DNA of 64,000 nucleotides from Henricia sp. BOLD:AAB3569 (GCA_037783545.1 JBBELK010000003.1:3224001-3288000), one strand, 5' to 3'. Shown: positions 11,519 to 25,395, counted from the first letter of the stretch. Numbers and translations: made by a program. Notes: generated from the letters alone by a model not told the origin.

Positions 11519-13155
11519 ACATGTGAAGCACGTTTCAAGAAAAAGGCTTGTATCTCCAATTCCCGACGTCGGAAATTTAAGTTTTTGATATTTTTCGTTA
11601 CAGAGACACGTAAGCTTTCTAAATTCGTTCGCTTGTGTAAATTAATTTGTTTAATCCTTTCACCGAAACACGGGCAATGCAACTTTAATTGCGAAATAAT
11701 CATTGCCAATTCAGACATTAATTTAGATTACACAGCTGATATGAGTTTACAAAATGTAGGCCTATTCGACAAATAGTTATGTATCACTGAACAATATTCA
11801 AGCGTTCTTAAATAAAGAGGCAAAATCGGGCATCGGTACTAATAATTATAAACAAGCTCTATAATGTTTTTGAGACCCAGGTGGTGTAGAATGGCCTTTT
11901 CTCTGGCTACTTCCTGTCTCAACAATAGACTGCTAACCTTGGACTATGCAAGACAAGCATCCAACATTTTATAAATCATCCAAAGCAAAACGGTCTTTTT
12001 ATTAAATTTGACGACCCACATCGGAGCGTATGTAGGCCTATGCACATGGCTACGAAACGCTGTCGCGAAGGTCGTTTGATAATTCTTTGAAATATTTATG
12101 GCGAGTGGAGAAGGAATGAATGCAAATGTATGTATTGGTTTCATAAACATTTTCTGAACTGCACCTCAGCGTCACACGACATCGACACCACCACCCTTGA
12201 TTCTCAATCGAGGGATATTCCTCCCGCCCCGCCCCAGCTACTTCCAGGCCAGACACCCAGATAAACTACTAAGGTGTGACATCAGTTGCCTAGAGCTGGG
12301 TCTAAACATTCGCTGGTAATCTGAAACGACCATTGCTAAAGCGCAGGGGAACACACTTTGTTACTCCATTGAACGCAAAATTTGCTGTGACGTTCACAAT
12401 ATGATTAAAAATTAAATCATTATTATGACATAATGCGTACAGAGCCTCGTCCTAAACGCCAGCGTACTTTGGTCACACGCATCATATCCAGCTTTAAAAA
12501 CAACCAAACATTGTTCCAAAATCCAAACCTTAAAAACCGACGACTCGGTCATTATTCAACCAAAGTAACGTAATTAACCTGACAAAATCAAAACACATAA
12601 CATCACTGGACGTACGCACCAGAAAACCTTGATTATACAATGTACATCAGATCAACACGCATACAACACGCATTACGTATCTACATCAATTATTTCCACA
12701 AACCATGGCCAGATAAATATACTTACAAAATCTTGAAGGATAGTTAAGACGGAATAACGAGACACGTTGTCCTTCTATAACTTATCTAAGGCCGTATAAT
12801 AATGAGGTCGAAGCGTGCATTTGCGTCATTCGGGACCTAGTATACAAGTTCACTGCTCTAACTTGGTTGGTGCGATCATGGAGGCCTTCCTCCATGGTAC
12901 GATATATAGACCCATGGGCCAATTTTATTAATTTTAACATTTCATGAAATTCACCAGATTATAGGCAACCTGTCTTAAAGGCCTAGTGTAGTAAACCGTG
13001 TATTTGCATATAACGTTTTTTAATCGATTCCAGGAACACCTGGCTTAGGTAAAGAAGAATTTCAGTAAACTAAATTTCAGCTCTATAGATGCAGTTAGTT
13101 GTTGGAAATCCATGTATGCATATCTGCAATGCTTCCACTGTCAAAGCACAGTAGG
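11519..13155. other. Non-coding intergenic DNA
   Basis: No gene is recognised. TAGGCCTA occurs at 11757-11764 and 12033-12040. A hairpin ATGGAGG-CC-TTCCTCCAT lies near 12879-12897. Octamer words are at 12120-12127 and 13002-13009. Confidence 0.5.
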
Positions 13156-13482
13156 GTATACCGTGGCCGAGTGGTTTGGGTCACTGACTCGCAACACTCG
13201 GGTAAGACTTGGGGTTGCGGGTTCGATACCCGGCCGTGGTATGCTGTGCCCTTGAGCAAGGCACTTAAACACACTTGCTCCATCATTCGGAAGGGATGTA
13301 AAGCCGTTGGTCCAGTGTGTTGTGTACCGCACTTAAAAGATCCCAGAGCACTCTTTCGTGAAGAGTAAGGGGATTACCCGGTGTCTCTGGCCGTCGGCTG
13401 CCAATGGCACCACCCACCTATGTAGGCCTATCTCAATGTTTAGGTGGAAGATGCTTGTAAGCTTCATGCAATTCAGCCTACG
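13156..13482 (+). mobile_element. tRNA-derived SINE, family A, copy 1
   Basis: The head (about 13156-13242) has box A TGGCCGAGTGGTTTGG and box B GGTTCGATACC. Its 7-bp acceptor-like ends (ACCGTGG and CCGTGGT, with G-U pairs) and long variable arm recall a class II (Leu/Ser) tRNA. A body follows with CTTGAGCAAGGCACTTAA, AAAGCCGTTGGTCC and GGTGTCTCTGGCCG. Minus-strand relatives are at 22803-23123 and 57499-57750. It is a Pol III-type retroelement, non-coding and dependent on a LINE elsewhere. Confidence 0.85.
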
Positions 13483-16020
13483 ATTTGAAGTTCATTAAAC
13501 CCATTAAATAACAATAAATATTGCCAAAATGAGTGCGCACACTCATGTTTTTAAAATCATATTCGATTGCTGTTTTCTTTAAAAGATGTCCGTTTGTTCA
13601 TGAGCGGTTTTTTCTCCTGCCCATAAATGATGCAAACAACTGTTATGCACGAAAATTGGAAATTAAAAATAGAAATTTATATCACACTGGACCAAAAGGG
13701 CAAGGGTAAAGAAGCACGTCATTGAACGATTTTATAACTAATAAAAACGACACTAAAAATAACGCTCTCTGTACAGACATTATCGAATAGACGTTAATGG
13801 AGCTATTTCGGTACGCGAGCACAAAACAGCCAAATTTTGGCCACCTTAGGCATTCAAGCATGACGTGTCGTAAGCTGGAAACGTGCGAGGCACGCGTACC
13901 GTACGGCATGCAAAATAGTCACTGAATGGGACAAGTTTAAATCATTTCTCCACCCCCCCCCCCCCCCCCCCCCCCTCTCCCCCAATTGAAAAGTTGAACC
14001 GGTAAACCCCCGTTCATGCATAAAGTAAACAAAGCTTTGCCATACAAAACCCGGGACAGGTGTTCCCCAGGTGCCCCAACAATGGAGCCCAGCTGTCACG
14101 TGACGTCCAGCTGTCCGCCATTAAAGAAACTGACTGGGCGAACGACACTGCATCTTTTGTGGTAATTGGTCGGGACCCCATGGCTGGGCCAACTGCGGTA
14201 ATTATGGCTACACTTCTTTAAGCTCTTTTGAAATGTCAAAGGTAGAAACTAGACCGCAAAAGCTTCAAAAATAGTAATTGGGACGATTTAGGAATGTTGA
14301 AGCGAGGGATCGATTAGGTCTGTGCATGGTCTGTGGCAGAGTTTCCTCGTTTTGGGCTGATGTTGATCAATGTTTTTTACATGGTCCAGTTTATACTGGT
14401 TTATACCCCAAATAATTGTTTGAGGGAGAAACGGGTTCATTTTCCATTTGCCAACAGACTTCTAATATAAACAGTGCCCTCGTAAACGATTTGCGGGGTT
14501 TCCCCTTCGCTCTTTTGTGTTATAAATTCGGAATAAACAATTAATACAAATATGCTTTTCAGTATATTATTTGACTGGGGAATACGTATCACTTTTGTAG
14601 GGGTCATTTGAGACGATTTTAGAGGAAACAAATAAGTTTAATCGGAGCACAGAAAAAACATTACTTTAGATACTGACCTGGGCCTCCAGGTTTCCGATTT
14701 TTGCTATGTCTGGAGTTATAGCCAAGCTGAACGGCAGTTTTCAAACTTCCACAATCCTGGAAAGATGGAAGCGACAGAACAAAAATAAACGATAAAGGTT
14801 AAGTAAACCAAACGTTTAAGTATATATAAATAAACGGTGAAAAATAGCAAGACACGGTTTGGACAATAAGCTATAATGATATTTCACAAGGCAGAATCGG
14901 CTATGGAATTCTGCCACTGTGGAAGCAATTTCATGAGACATATTTTAAAATGGCTTTTGGGGAAATCAGAAAGTGGCCGCGGCAAGACAATCATGCCCTT
15001 CACTGCAAAGTGTCTATATCCCTTCACAGTAGATCATTTCTCCAGTATTTGCATGCGTGAATGTGCATTAAGCCGAGGGAGCCCCAACGAGCTAATGTTC
15101 GATGTCAAAGGTTGTACCCTAGAATTTTGAATTTTGGCCCGTGGGTGTCGAAGGAAATTTCACTCAAAGAGTCGTGTTTGCGGGACCACGTGCGCGGCAC
15201 GCGACTGCTTTTGATGTCGTTTTATTCTCATTCAAATTAGGGATTGTGATAAGGAATTTCTCCAGGCACCGTTTCTGAATGAAAATCACTCACAAAACTA
15301 CCCCATGGAAGAGGAGAGAGAGGGAGCTGGGAGGGGGAGCGGCAGGGCCAACAAAGAGGGATTTAATGGCTGGCCTGGGATCCTGTTTGAGGCTAAATTT
15401 AATTTTTGTTTCTTCGTTTAAAACGAGGAATGGCATGGCGCCCAAGGGTTCTCGGATTTCCCACTCCGTTTTTTTATGTTTTTAATTTCAAACTTTCTGA
15501 AGAGGGGTGTGTTTTATGCGTCTGAAAATAACACTTAACGGTGGCACTCATCACACTTTTGTACAAAATAAATTACAACTGAAGTTTTAAAAACATTTCA
15601 CGCTTATGTTCACGTAGTCTCTGGTTTGAACACAACACAATTTCAGAGGTCCGGCTAAAACTGACTCCATATTGAAATAAAATTGATAACTTCATGGCTC
15701 CACATTGAAATAACACTCGAATAAGCACCTGACAAGAACGGTATAGAATGCGATCAATTTGCACCATCGAAACATCAAGTCATTTTCAATTATTCAATCA
15801 ATTTAATTATTTTAACTTTCGTTTTCGCAGTATGTAAATTATTAACGCAAATTATCTATTTGAGAGAGTCTGTGGTATCGATTCCAATTATTTATACAGC
15901 CTTTGGTGCGATTCTGACTATATGGGTGGACGATACCAAACCATGGCGACCCAAACAGCAGGGCATTACGAATAGTCACAGCTAATTTGAGTCCACTCCG
16001 GAACCAAAGTACTGAATTGG
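13483..16020. other. Non-coding intergenic DNA with a poly-C tract
   Basis: No supported gene. An uninterrupted run of about 23 C lies at 13953-13975. The rest is AT-rich unique-looking sequence with an octamer word at 15047-15054. Confidence 0.5.
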
Positions 16021-16640
16021 GACAATACAAATTGCATGTTATGTCTGAGGCCCCCCACTTGTCAATATTCTCTCGACCTTCGATCTCTCAGCGTGACACG
16101 TGCCAACAGCCAATCACAATGCGTCTAGCGTTGTTACCGCGTCGGTTTACTGACCGACACGGCAGATGTCCTCATTATAATAATTTGGGGTCGATTTCCC
16201 CCATCCGTTCACCTCAAGACTTTTTTGTTAGAAATCTTTAAGCCGTGGCACGCGAGTTTTGGAACACTGTGAAAGCACGGAGCAAAACTTTGAGGTTTAC
16301 AAGATAATGAACTGTAGAAAACGGCATGGGGTGCAATTATGTGACGTAACTCTATATTTGCGAAAAAGATGAAAACCCACGCGAATGCAAATCCTCATAA
16401 TACCCCCTGAATATCATTAGAGGGGCGTTTTCCGATATCAACACATCGAACGATCGATACGGATCTTTTTGATGAATGGAAAAAGTTGGTTTGTATACTG
16501 AAAAGCGAACGGGTCAATGGTGCGGGTCGCGTGCGGGCCACAATGCCGTGTTTATAGACGCTGGACGCTTGGAGCCCCATATGCGGTCGCGCTGCTTGGC
16601 GACGAGTGAGGGGGATTTCAGGGGTCTAACAAGTGGAATG
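16021..16640. promoter_or_regulatory. Candidate cis-regulatory block
   Basis: Repeat-poor and relatively CpG-rich. It contains CCAATCACAATG (CCAAT plus a Sox-like ACAATG), CACGTG, an ATGCAAAT octamer at 16385-16392, and ATTATAATAATT. Function is inferred from composition and motif content only. Confidence 0.2.
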
Positions 16641-16904
16641 AGGGTGGGGTCGATTTTGTGAATGAAATGGAAACAAAAACGAACAGGCAGGCAAAGGTGA
16701 ATGCCATGCTTAGAGGACTAAAGAGTGTAAAATCTAAACTGGCTGTGATCACCTGGTTTTGGAAACTAAGGCTTTCATGCCATCAACTTTATGCTGAAAC
16801 TTCACTATAAGTTTACAACTTTAACTCAAGAAAACAAAAAAGCATAGTTTTATGAGTGGGAGGAAAACCCTGAGGACATCTCGGGAAAACCCATGCAGTC
16901 GAGT

Positions 16905-17052
16905 ATAGACCGTATCGAATAGCCGCCATTTCGTGGGGCAGTTTCTTTGTTCCTTGAGGACATGCATGGTTGCACATATTGTGCTTCCATTGTTGAACGG
17001 TTAAAGTAACAAAAGGTGCCCCACGAAATGGCGGCTATTCGATACGGTCTAT
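16905..17052. mobile_element. MITE family M1, copy 1 (36-bp perfect TIRs)
   Basis: The 148-bp element starts ATAGACCGTATCGAATAGCC, and the same 36 bases close it in inverse orientation. Its first 98 bases are identical to the copy at 29972-30109. It is non-coding. No unambiguous target-site duplication was found, so the superfamily is left open. Confidence 0.85.
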
Positions 17053-19734
17053 TGGGACTGCAATCCCTGGACACCAGAGATGAAAGGCTGGGAGAAAACC
17101 ACTACACCAACCTGACCGCCCTGTTCATGCGTTATGTACGATTAATTATAACTGGCATCTCTCTCGCGAGCAAAATAAAACACGATGAAGTTATGGGTTC
17201 GAGTTCCACTATTGTCAACGTATTTGTGTCCCTGAGCAGGACAATTAATCTCAATTGCCTCGTTAACCCAAGCGATATTTGGGGACCTGTAACAGGAGGA
17301 ATGTGACTGGCGATAATAATTGAGAAATAATTTGTGATAGTAACTTTATGGTTCTTATTTTATAAAGACCACGACTGTTTTGTTATTTTAAGCCCCTCCG
17401 AAGAAAATGTATTAGCTTGCACCCCGTAAATAAATGGAATCGCCTCGCTTCGCTTATCGGAAATTTCATCTCTTGTGCACGCGCGCGGCATAATCACATA
17501 TTTCTGTTAAAAGGCGTAGTATAAATATGTCTCGCTGTAAGCGGTCACAGCGGTGGGCAAAATAGCCATTCTACAGAACGAATTTAATTGTCTTTTTTTA
17601 CGACACTATTTTAGCTTGCTACCAACTTACCTATAAGCGATGCCAGCGGCACCACGTCGACTTCAAAATTGAAAGCCAACTCGAATTTTAAAGCCCGTTA
17701 TGTGGAAATTAAACGCATGAAAAGTATAAAGAATAAGAGAGATGACATTATAGAGAACATCACTTTGATTTATTGCAAGATATGTACGTTTTAAGTGAAG
17801 GATGGAAACAAATATTAATTTTTTCCATATTAATTTACTTTTTTATATTAGGCCTACTGAGTTCTATGCTCAAACAAAATAAGCCACTAAAAATATTCTT
17901 GGTTAGTGGCTTATCATGTGACGCAAAAATGATCGTAACGCGCATTTTGCGTAGGAATCTGGTTGGGAAGTTGATCCGACAATTGTTTTCTTTAAAATGA
18001 CAAATCTAGCATTGGAATGTGCATGCAGATTTGATGAGAAAAAAACCAAACATTTCGAGTGGGAACAATTTGAGATTTTGTAAGCCTGTCTCGTATGTTC
18101 TGCACACAAGGTCTGAAGCCATGATCAACTTCCCAATTCTTTCCATATAGGCCATATGCTCATCTAAATCTATAAAGGTCAATATTTGCCAGGCGTGATA
18201 ATATATAAATGCCGAGTAAAATATAGACACTAAAATGGTAGAAAACAGGGTATAGGGGGAAATCCGCCCTATAAGGCGGTCTAAAATTAGGCCGGAGAAA
18301 TATAAAAGAACCCGGCCATATACAGTGTTGAGCGCGTCACGTCCAGAGGGCATAATCACTACTCGTGTCAGATAATACGCCAAAACCGCCCAAATTTTCC
18401 ACGCCAGGTCACTCGAATATAGCCACACAATAATTGCCCCAGTCTCCAAAGGCTACCGCTACTTTGAGAGATCGTAACTCGTACAAAGAAATCCCGAACC
18501 CGGGGATAAATGTGGGAGGAAAAGACCCCAATTCTAACAAACAACAACAAAACAAGTGGCGGGGAAATAACACTGGTCTGATGAAATCGCGGGCTCGGCG
18601 CATGTATGGTCCCCGCGGCAAAACGTTGAAATTGATAAAAGAAAAACACCCACAGACCTATAAACACAATTTTGCCGAACCGAATTAAGCGAACGAATCC
18701 ACCGCTTGAATGACAGTTATACTTACGGAAATGGTGTAAATTAATGTTTTGGAACATGAATCAACATTCGGAACCCGAACCCAAAAATAGAAATGATGAG
18801 TGTACTGCGGCTGCGATGTCGGGCCAGTTTTCGCGACCAAAATTAGAAACATGTTTTTGACTTAAATCTATAGATTAAATTCAACCAATGGCTAGCTTTG
18901 GTCATCGGAAACCGAAGCCGTCTGTTGGTTAAACCACATCAGAAACTGAAGACGTTTTGGCACCAGAAAAAGAAAAAGCCTCCGAGAATACCCGACCGAC
19001 CGTGGACATTAGCACCCTGACCCGAATGTGTCCGAGAATACCCAAACGAGACCCGAATGGTCGACTGTCTTCAAGTTAAATGTCTCCCGTATCAAAATGG
19101 CGATTCGTTCAACCAACGATAGCCGTTTGAACGGAGCCGAAACAGAACGACCTACACAATAGCGCTGCCGTTTTTAAGCAACTCGGCGACTTTAGGTAAA
19201 AACTCTTGATCGCTTCGACAATAACTGGAAAAGTTCAAACCGGGGCTTGTTATTCAAAGGATAAACCGGCCCGCTGGGGGACGCCTGGCTACGGGAGCGT
19301 GCCCCGGCTTATGAATAAGTTGCAATAACTTGGGCAGGCCACGATACTGTAAGGAAAAGGAGTTTATGACCTCACTGGAAGCGTATTTTGTTTGGCTTTC
19401 TGAATGAACGACTGTCAACATCAACTTGTGGGGTCAGACACCTGTTTCAGGGGCGCGTGCCAGGGCTTGTCCAAGGGGGAACCTTAAGTACCAAAAACAG
19501 ATTTTTGGCAATTCGGTCAACTTTAAACCTGCACATTGTCAGTCCGTGTTTCGTTATAACGTACATTAACTAATTATTAAAGTAATATGCACTTTGCTAT
19601 AAACATGTGTGACTTTCGAAATGTAAATTGAGGGATACAATATGCACTGTGTTGTTACTATACAGAAGACTCAATGTAAATGAAGATACACTTCGTTTCT
19701 ATAACTTTCAGGTTCAGTAACAACCTGATGGCAT
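17053..19734. other. Non-coding intergenic DNA
   Basis: The longest open frame here (147 codons, minus strand, 18006-18449) has no recognisable domain and is within chance expectation. TAGGCCTA lies at 17849-17856. A direct repeat TCCGAGAATACCC occurs near 18980 and 19030. Confidence 0.5.
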
Positions 19735-19900
19735 TTCATACTGAAAGTAGCAATCCCACGAGTCCACGCGAGCCGTTCATGAATATTCATGATTCTCTCT
19801 GGGGATTTCTAAAAGGCTCGCGCGCGAAGCAATGACATCAGAGCAGCACGCGCGCTCACAAATCAAAACCGCGCTCCCCAAATGAAACCTTGTTATATTA
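19735..19900. promoter_or_regulatory. Candidate cis-regulatory block with POU-like palindrome
   Basis: A perfect 16-bp palindrome TCATGAATATTCATGA (19777-19792) resembles a dimeric POU/homeodomain site. It sits beside a CpG-rich stretch (GGCTCGCGCGCGAAG) with a TGACATCA CRE-like word. Binding is inferred. Confidence 0.3.
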
Positions 19901-20199
19901 ATGTTGTCCAGTCTTCAATTTCCCCTGCTCCTAACAGATCCCAGAACTGCCCCTTAACGGGCCACAAACATCTAATCTGTAGAAGGCTTTCTTTCTGATG
20001 GCCAACCGGCCGAGGGGGTACCTCTTGTGATCCGTTTGGGGGTAACACTAGCCCCAAATTGGGTCAATATCACAAGAAACTCCACTACCAATAATCGCTG
20101 GCTCGTCTTTCATATCCTAAGGGTTGTGTATTGAGGAATCGCGTGCTGGGATTGTGTTACGTAGCCTACTCCATCAGGCACCTCTCTCCTTAACAACAC

Positions 20200-20620
20200 C
20201 CATCCCCCTTTTCTTTAGACCCTTTCTATTGGCGTTTTTTAGTCGAGGCTCATTGTTCGGAAGTGCGTCTCACCTGTGTGCCGCGCTGGCTTAACCGACC
20301 GTGATGGCAGGGTAATTCCGGGCCGGGCTACAGCGCCGCTACCCCCCATCCACTTGTCACCCCAGTCTCCCCTCTCCCATGCAGCAGCTAGCCAAAAGCG
20401 AAATGCACTCGGCCCCAAACCGACCCGTGATTGTTTGTTTTAGCTGGAGGGCGATACACCGAGGTGTGGAAGGTATAGAAGGTGCCAGGATTTGGAATCG
20501 ATGTTGCTTGTGATTGCAGTTGTCCGTCGCTGCTCAAGTTTGTTCGATTAATAGCGGCACATCTGCCAATTACTGTCTTCCCCTCAAATTCCCTTAGCCA
20601 CTTTCTCCCCAAAGTTGTTT
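20200..20620. promoter_or_regulatory. Candidate cis-regulatory block
   Basis: Higher complexity and GC than the flanks, with no repeat signature. It includes a Fox-like TGTTTGTTT, GGTAATTCC, TCGATTAATAG and AATTACTG homeodomain words. Offered only as a candidate. Confidence 0.22.
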
Positions 20621-22251
20621 ATTGGTTTTCAGTTTTCACTTGTCATTTCAAAACAACTTCTTGGTTCTTCCTAGTCTGAAGGTGCTGCACTTAGCCATGT
20701 ACTAAGTAAGATATTAATTCATATTCCAAGATGAATTACGATTGGTTCAACGCGCATATCTTCAACTTTTATTTAAAAACGTGTCAAATAAATAAAAGGT
20801 CAACAAAAAGTTGTAAAACTAAAGTTTCTAGAGTAGACGGTTGGTATACATAGACTGCGGAAGTGAATACGTCATCATTTGTTAGTTGCCTAGGCAATGG
20901 CTCTACACTAAAAATCACTGAACCGTGTCACTGTGCTTGTGCAATGGTACTTTTTCCGATGGCTATGATGTTTAGAGCCAATTACCATGTCAACACGTCA
21001 CACTTCGGCTGTCTATTACACCAAAGTGCTTGGGATCAACATCTGATTAAATTAATTATCTGGACTTCAGCTTTCGATGTCATGAACAATTGCACTTGCA
21101 TGCTTCTTTGCGTTTCAGCTAATACTTGTAACATATTCTACCAAATTTAAGGAGTGTTCCATTTTAATAAAAAAATGTTGATGTCTTGAAGGCACTGGTA
21201 ATTTAAATCCGCTAATCGACAAGAAAGGTTTTTTTTAAAGATAAAACTTCAGTTGTGGCCACAATTTCTGTTTTAGCTTCATTTTGGAAATGAACAAAAA
21301 CATTCCTTCAATTTGTCTTGTGTAGTAACATCATTAGAATATAATAATCTTAAAGGAAGGGACAACACTTGCAAAGCTTGCCTAGCTCTGTACGCTTCCT
21401 GTAAGTCGCCATATTTTGCAGTTCGGCGCTCGGACTTGAGAGAGCGTAAGTCAGGACACAACAGATTTTTACATACTTCACGGCGTATGGGAGTCGGGAA
21501 ACATGCATGGCATCAATCTTGACGTCATCCATGCAATCGTTGACGTCATCAAAATTTCAAATATGGCGCAGCAAATAGTTGCATTAGTTGCAGAGTTTAT
21601 TATCAAAATTAATTGGGTTGCCGATGTTGAAAACAAGATTCTCTGATTCTCATGAAGGTTTATGCACCGGGCAATACATCGGTAATATTTTTGATTAAAT
21701 TCGTCGATAACTTCAAACAAGTGTTGTCCCTTCCTTTAAAGAGGCTATGGCATGAAATGACATCTTCTAAACAGTTATACGTACCTGGAGAGGAGTTCCA
21801 GTTCTCAGAAAAGGCAACTTTTGTTTCGGATTTTTGCAACCTGGGCTAAATCCATCCATTTTCAACACCTGTCAAGTGCAGGTAAAAACATGATTTTGAG
21901 TGACACAGCTGTAGAAACACTGAATGCAGGAAAACAGTACAATTACATGACTGGTGAACAACGCACCTGTTCTGAAGTAAAATGTTGTAGCCGACACACA
22001 TTTCATTTGGGTCCGAGTCAAAGGTTGAACAAAAGTTGGCAATTAATCTTCTGGTTTTGCTTTGTCTATTGTGTTGCTTCTTTGTACATTTGGAGTATGT
22101 TTATCTCTGTGAATACCGGCTTACAACAATCCATATAATGCATACATATCTCCATTAATCTTTCTTCCATTTTCATTTCATATTTTAGAGCTACAAAAGT
22201 GCAATGTATACAGTTGAAGCGATGCAGTTGGAAGGACCTCAAGACCGTCGC
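20621..22251. other. Non-coding intergenic DNA
   Basis: No gene or clear mobile element recognised. Small open frames (up to about 105 codons) have no family resemblance. Confidence 0.45.
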
Positions 22252-22505
22252 TAACCCGTTTCCCATGGCAAACACTAACCCGGAGAATCGTCTCAAGGCC
22301 GCTGTTAACCCTGAGAATGGTGGGTTAACCCACCTCCTGACCAGGGCTAGAAGTTACCCCGGTTAAGTGGCATTTTTGGCCAGTTAACCCGGGTAATTTG
22401 TAACCCCCGTGATTTGCCGTGGGAAACGAGCCCTTAACCCGGGTAATCTTGGGGTTAAATTGTTTTGTTACCCGGGTTATCTCTGGGTTAAAGTGTCGTG
22501 CGGGA
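22252..22505. repeat. Fold-back repeat rich in TTAACCCGGGTAA words
   Basis: GTTTCCCATGGCAAA (about 22257) and TTTGCCGTGGGAAAC (about 22413) are near-perfect inverse copies. Between and beyond them, GTTAACCC and ACCCGGGTTA words recur in both orientations at least eight times. Probably a decayed non-autonomous DNA transposon; ends not defined. Confidence 0.55.
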
Positions 22506-22802
22506 TCAAAACCACTTGAGGTATTCTTTCGCAAGGTGCTTAAACAGTGTTTTTTTGTAATGCTTTTGGGGCAACCCAAAGGAATAATGCAACAATTTCT
22601 GTTAATTAATAGACGCCCAAATTTACCATAAAGAGGCCCACATCTAGTTTAATTTATCCTCGCTTTGATGTGATGTATGATTGGAGAATAGTTCACCAGT
22701 GCTTGCCACCTGTAATAAAAGAGAATTGTAAAATGTATTTGTTATTATTAGTTATTCACTTGAATGAGTTTATAAAAACCTGGAACTTTAATTCGCAACC
22801 CA

Positions 22803-23123
22803 TAGGCTGAAATGCAAGAAGCTTATACAAGTGTCTTCCACCTAAACATCGAGATACATAGGTCGTGGCATCATTGGCAGCCAACAACCAGAGACACCGG
22901 TAAATTCCCTTAGTTTTTTTCACAAAAGAATGCTCTAGGATTTTTAAAGTGTGTTACACGACCAGACCTATAGCTTAATATTCCTTCCAAAGACTGGATC
23001 AATTGTGGTTAAATGCCTAGCTCAAGAACACAGGTACCACAGCCGGGTATCGAACCCGCAACACCAAGTTTTCCCCTGAATGTTGCAAGCCAATGACCCA
23101 AACCACTCGGCCACGGTACCCCA
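22803..23123 (-). mobile_element. tRNA-derived SINE, family A, copy 2
   Basis: This is the reverse complement of the element at 13156-13482. Its head (about 23040-23123) reads on the minus strand as TGGCCGAGTGGTTTGGGTC and then GGTTCGATACCCGGC. The body shares GGTGTCTCTGG and GGTGGAAGA landmarks. Several indels indicate an old copy. Confidence 0.85.
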
Positions 23124-25277
23124 CAATCACAGTGGGCTAAACTGTAGCAATGAATCATCTCACTAGCGTACAAACCTTAAAGCATGACCCTTCTACACTC
23201 AGAAACTTGAGTACGACCCTTCCGCTGTGTCAACACTCACGGTGACCTAAGATTTAACTCTTTGCTTGCTCACACAGTATAATCTAGTTTCTTCCGCTTG
23301 GCCAGAGCAGAAACTAGGGCCCCCTCCCCTTTTAACGGAAAGATGAGGAGACACTCTTAATTAAATACTTGAAGTCCCAAATGTTCTTACAAAACCAATG
23401 CAAAGAAGAGTACATGGACAGCATATAGACCCACCCGGGTCACCTTAGTGCACCAAACTGTTCAGATTTACTTTAAAATCATGTCCCATTTCTCCACAGA
23501 ATTTGACAATTTCAATGAGAAAACACCAGGGAGATTTTTTCCCCAGTCACAATCTAATAGTAAAAGCAGTGATCCTTTAATGTATGCAGGCATACTTTAA
23601 CAATACAATTTGATCTTAATGACCACAAAGCTTGTCCAGTGCTTGTCCTACCTAGCAACAACAACTAATGTTGCAAAATGAATTCCAACCATAGAAATCG
23701 AATTTAAAGTAACATGTGAATGAAATAGCTATTACTAAGCAATGTCACAGTAAACATCCATGAATTTGGATACATTTATGAAAATGGCCTGTTGTATTTT
23801 TTTCAGGACATGACTAAAATAAGGCATCATGGCCAACTCCAGAAGCAACAGAGAAAAAATCCTTCTAAAACATCCTGGAAAAATCCTTACAGCACTGGTC
23901 ATCTCGAATCACACTGGAAGTGTTTTTCTAAACGGGGTACATTGGAACAGCTACATTTTCAACCTTGAAGGTCTTTAACATCAGGGATACTCCTAGGATC
24001 CTCAACACTTGCAACTCTAAACCTCCTTAAACAAAACTGAAGCATAATGTTGAGTTCACTGACATGGCAAGCGTGTGTCCTTAACAGTGATGAAATAAAA
24101 CAAAGGCACGGTTTGAGCTTGGTATGAAATAACAAGTGCAAAACAGCACCCTTGAAGTCAGGCCAGAAGGAATATGCTTAAACAAGTGAAATCTTAGATG
24201 GGGCATTATGGGAACAGTTGCTTCTATACTGGCCAGTCTATGAAAACACTTCAAATGCTTTAATGTATTGATAATAAATAATAATCAGCCCGGAGTCCCT
24301 GGAAACAAAAGGTAGTCAATTAGGTATTCAATACACCACTCCAAGCGTGCCGGGTGATAGTGTAAAGTCGCCTGAGCTACATCGCACGATCGCACAATGA
24401 GCGGCTCTTAATGACTACTCGTGTAGCATTTACAGTTGGGATGCTGAGGGCACTAAGCGCGGAACGACACTGGCGTGCTCGGTCGAGATGTCACGCGATA
24501 CACCGACCCGGCACGCACAGACAACACGTTACATTCCACAACATAATTACACCTAGTCTCCCGTTTCTATCAATGATTCCAATCTACGCCTGTCGTCACT
24601 GATAAGCACCCAAAATGCCTAACAACTCAATAACTAGGCTGCATCAAGTATTTGTATCGGTTTCCCTCCCGTTAGGAAACAAACCTCTTCAAAACAACAC
24701 ACAGACCCACTGGCCCCGAGTGTCTCCTTAACTCGCAAAAAAATAAGAAACTGCCCCAAAAACTACAGCAGATTGAAAAGTCAAATCTCGGCAGCATTTT
24801 TTTAGCAGAATTCCAGCGGCCAGGAAACAAACCCAGGAAACTGTGACCCAGTTTGTGTCTACTTCATGTTGATATTCGCTGAGGGGGTACAACTCTAGAT
24901 GCACAGTTCAGAAATTGTCTTGAAGAAGCTTGAGCATCGCTATTCTGCACCTGTTTGTGTCCTACAGGTACCTGCCACTTGAGAGACAACGTAGCTTCTA
25001 GTTATGTATCAATTATGCCTGATATGCCCGAAGCACGAAGACTAGTTTTACACTGAAATCACTTGTGTGACATGACAGGTATACACGTAGTTTACAAGTG
25101 TTTTGAAAAAAAGGAATGCTTTAAAGGGGCGACACCTGTTAAAACATTTCAAAGAGATAGGCATTTTCAAACAGGCATTTTGAAAGACGAAAATACTGCT
25201 TGTTAGGTTAGCATGGATGAAATTTTATTGGAGTAATTTTCAATGACCCAGGAAAATGACTATATTAGGATTTGAAC
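23124..25277. other. Non-coding intergenic DNA
   Basis: No gene recognised. The interval about 24270-24610 is less repetitive and richer in CpG (TCGCACGATCGCAC), so it might be regulatory. The remainder is AT-rich. Confidence 0.4.
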
Positions 25278-25395
25278 TGGGGTCGATTTCACAAAATGCT
25301 AAGATTCGTCTTAGGAGGGGTTACTCGTCTTATTTTGATACCAATACTACATGTAGGATCGATCCTAAGATAAGAGTTTTCTGAAATTGGTCCTA
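25278..25395. mobile_element. MITE family M2, copy 1 (GGTCGATTTCACAAA ends)
   Basis: Opens GGGGTCGATTTCACAAAA and closes with TTTTCTGAAATTGGTCC, a diverged inverse of the start. The interior has CTAAGATTCGTCTTAGG and ATCCTAAGATAAG. It is related to the clearer copy at 28070-28190. Confidence 0.6.

Noticed and set aside
18006-18449. 147-codon minus-strand open frame
   Set aside because: No recognisable domain or homology. An open frame of this length is expected about once by chance in 64 kb of this composition.
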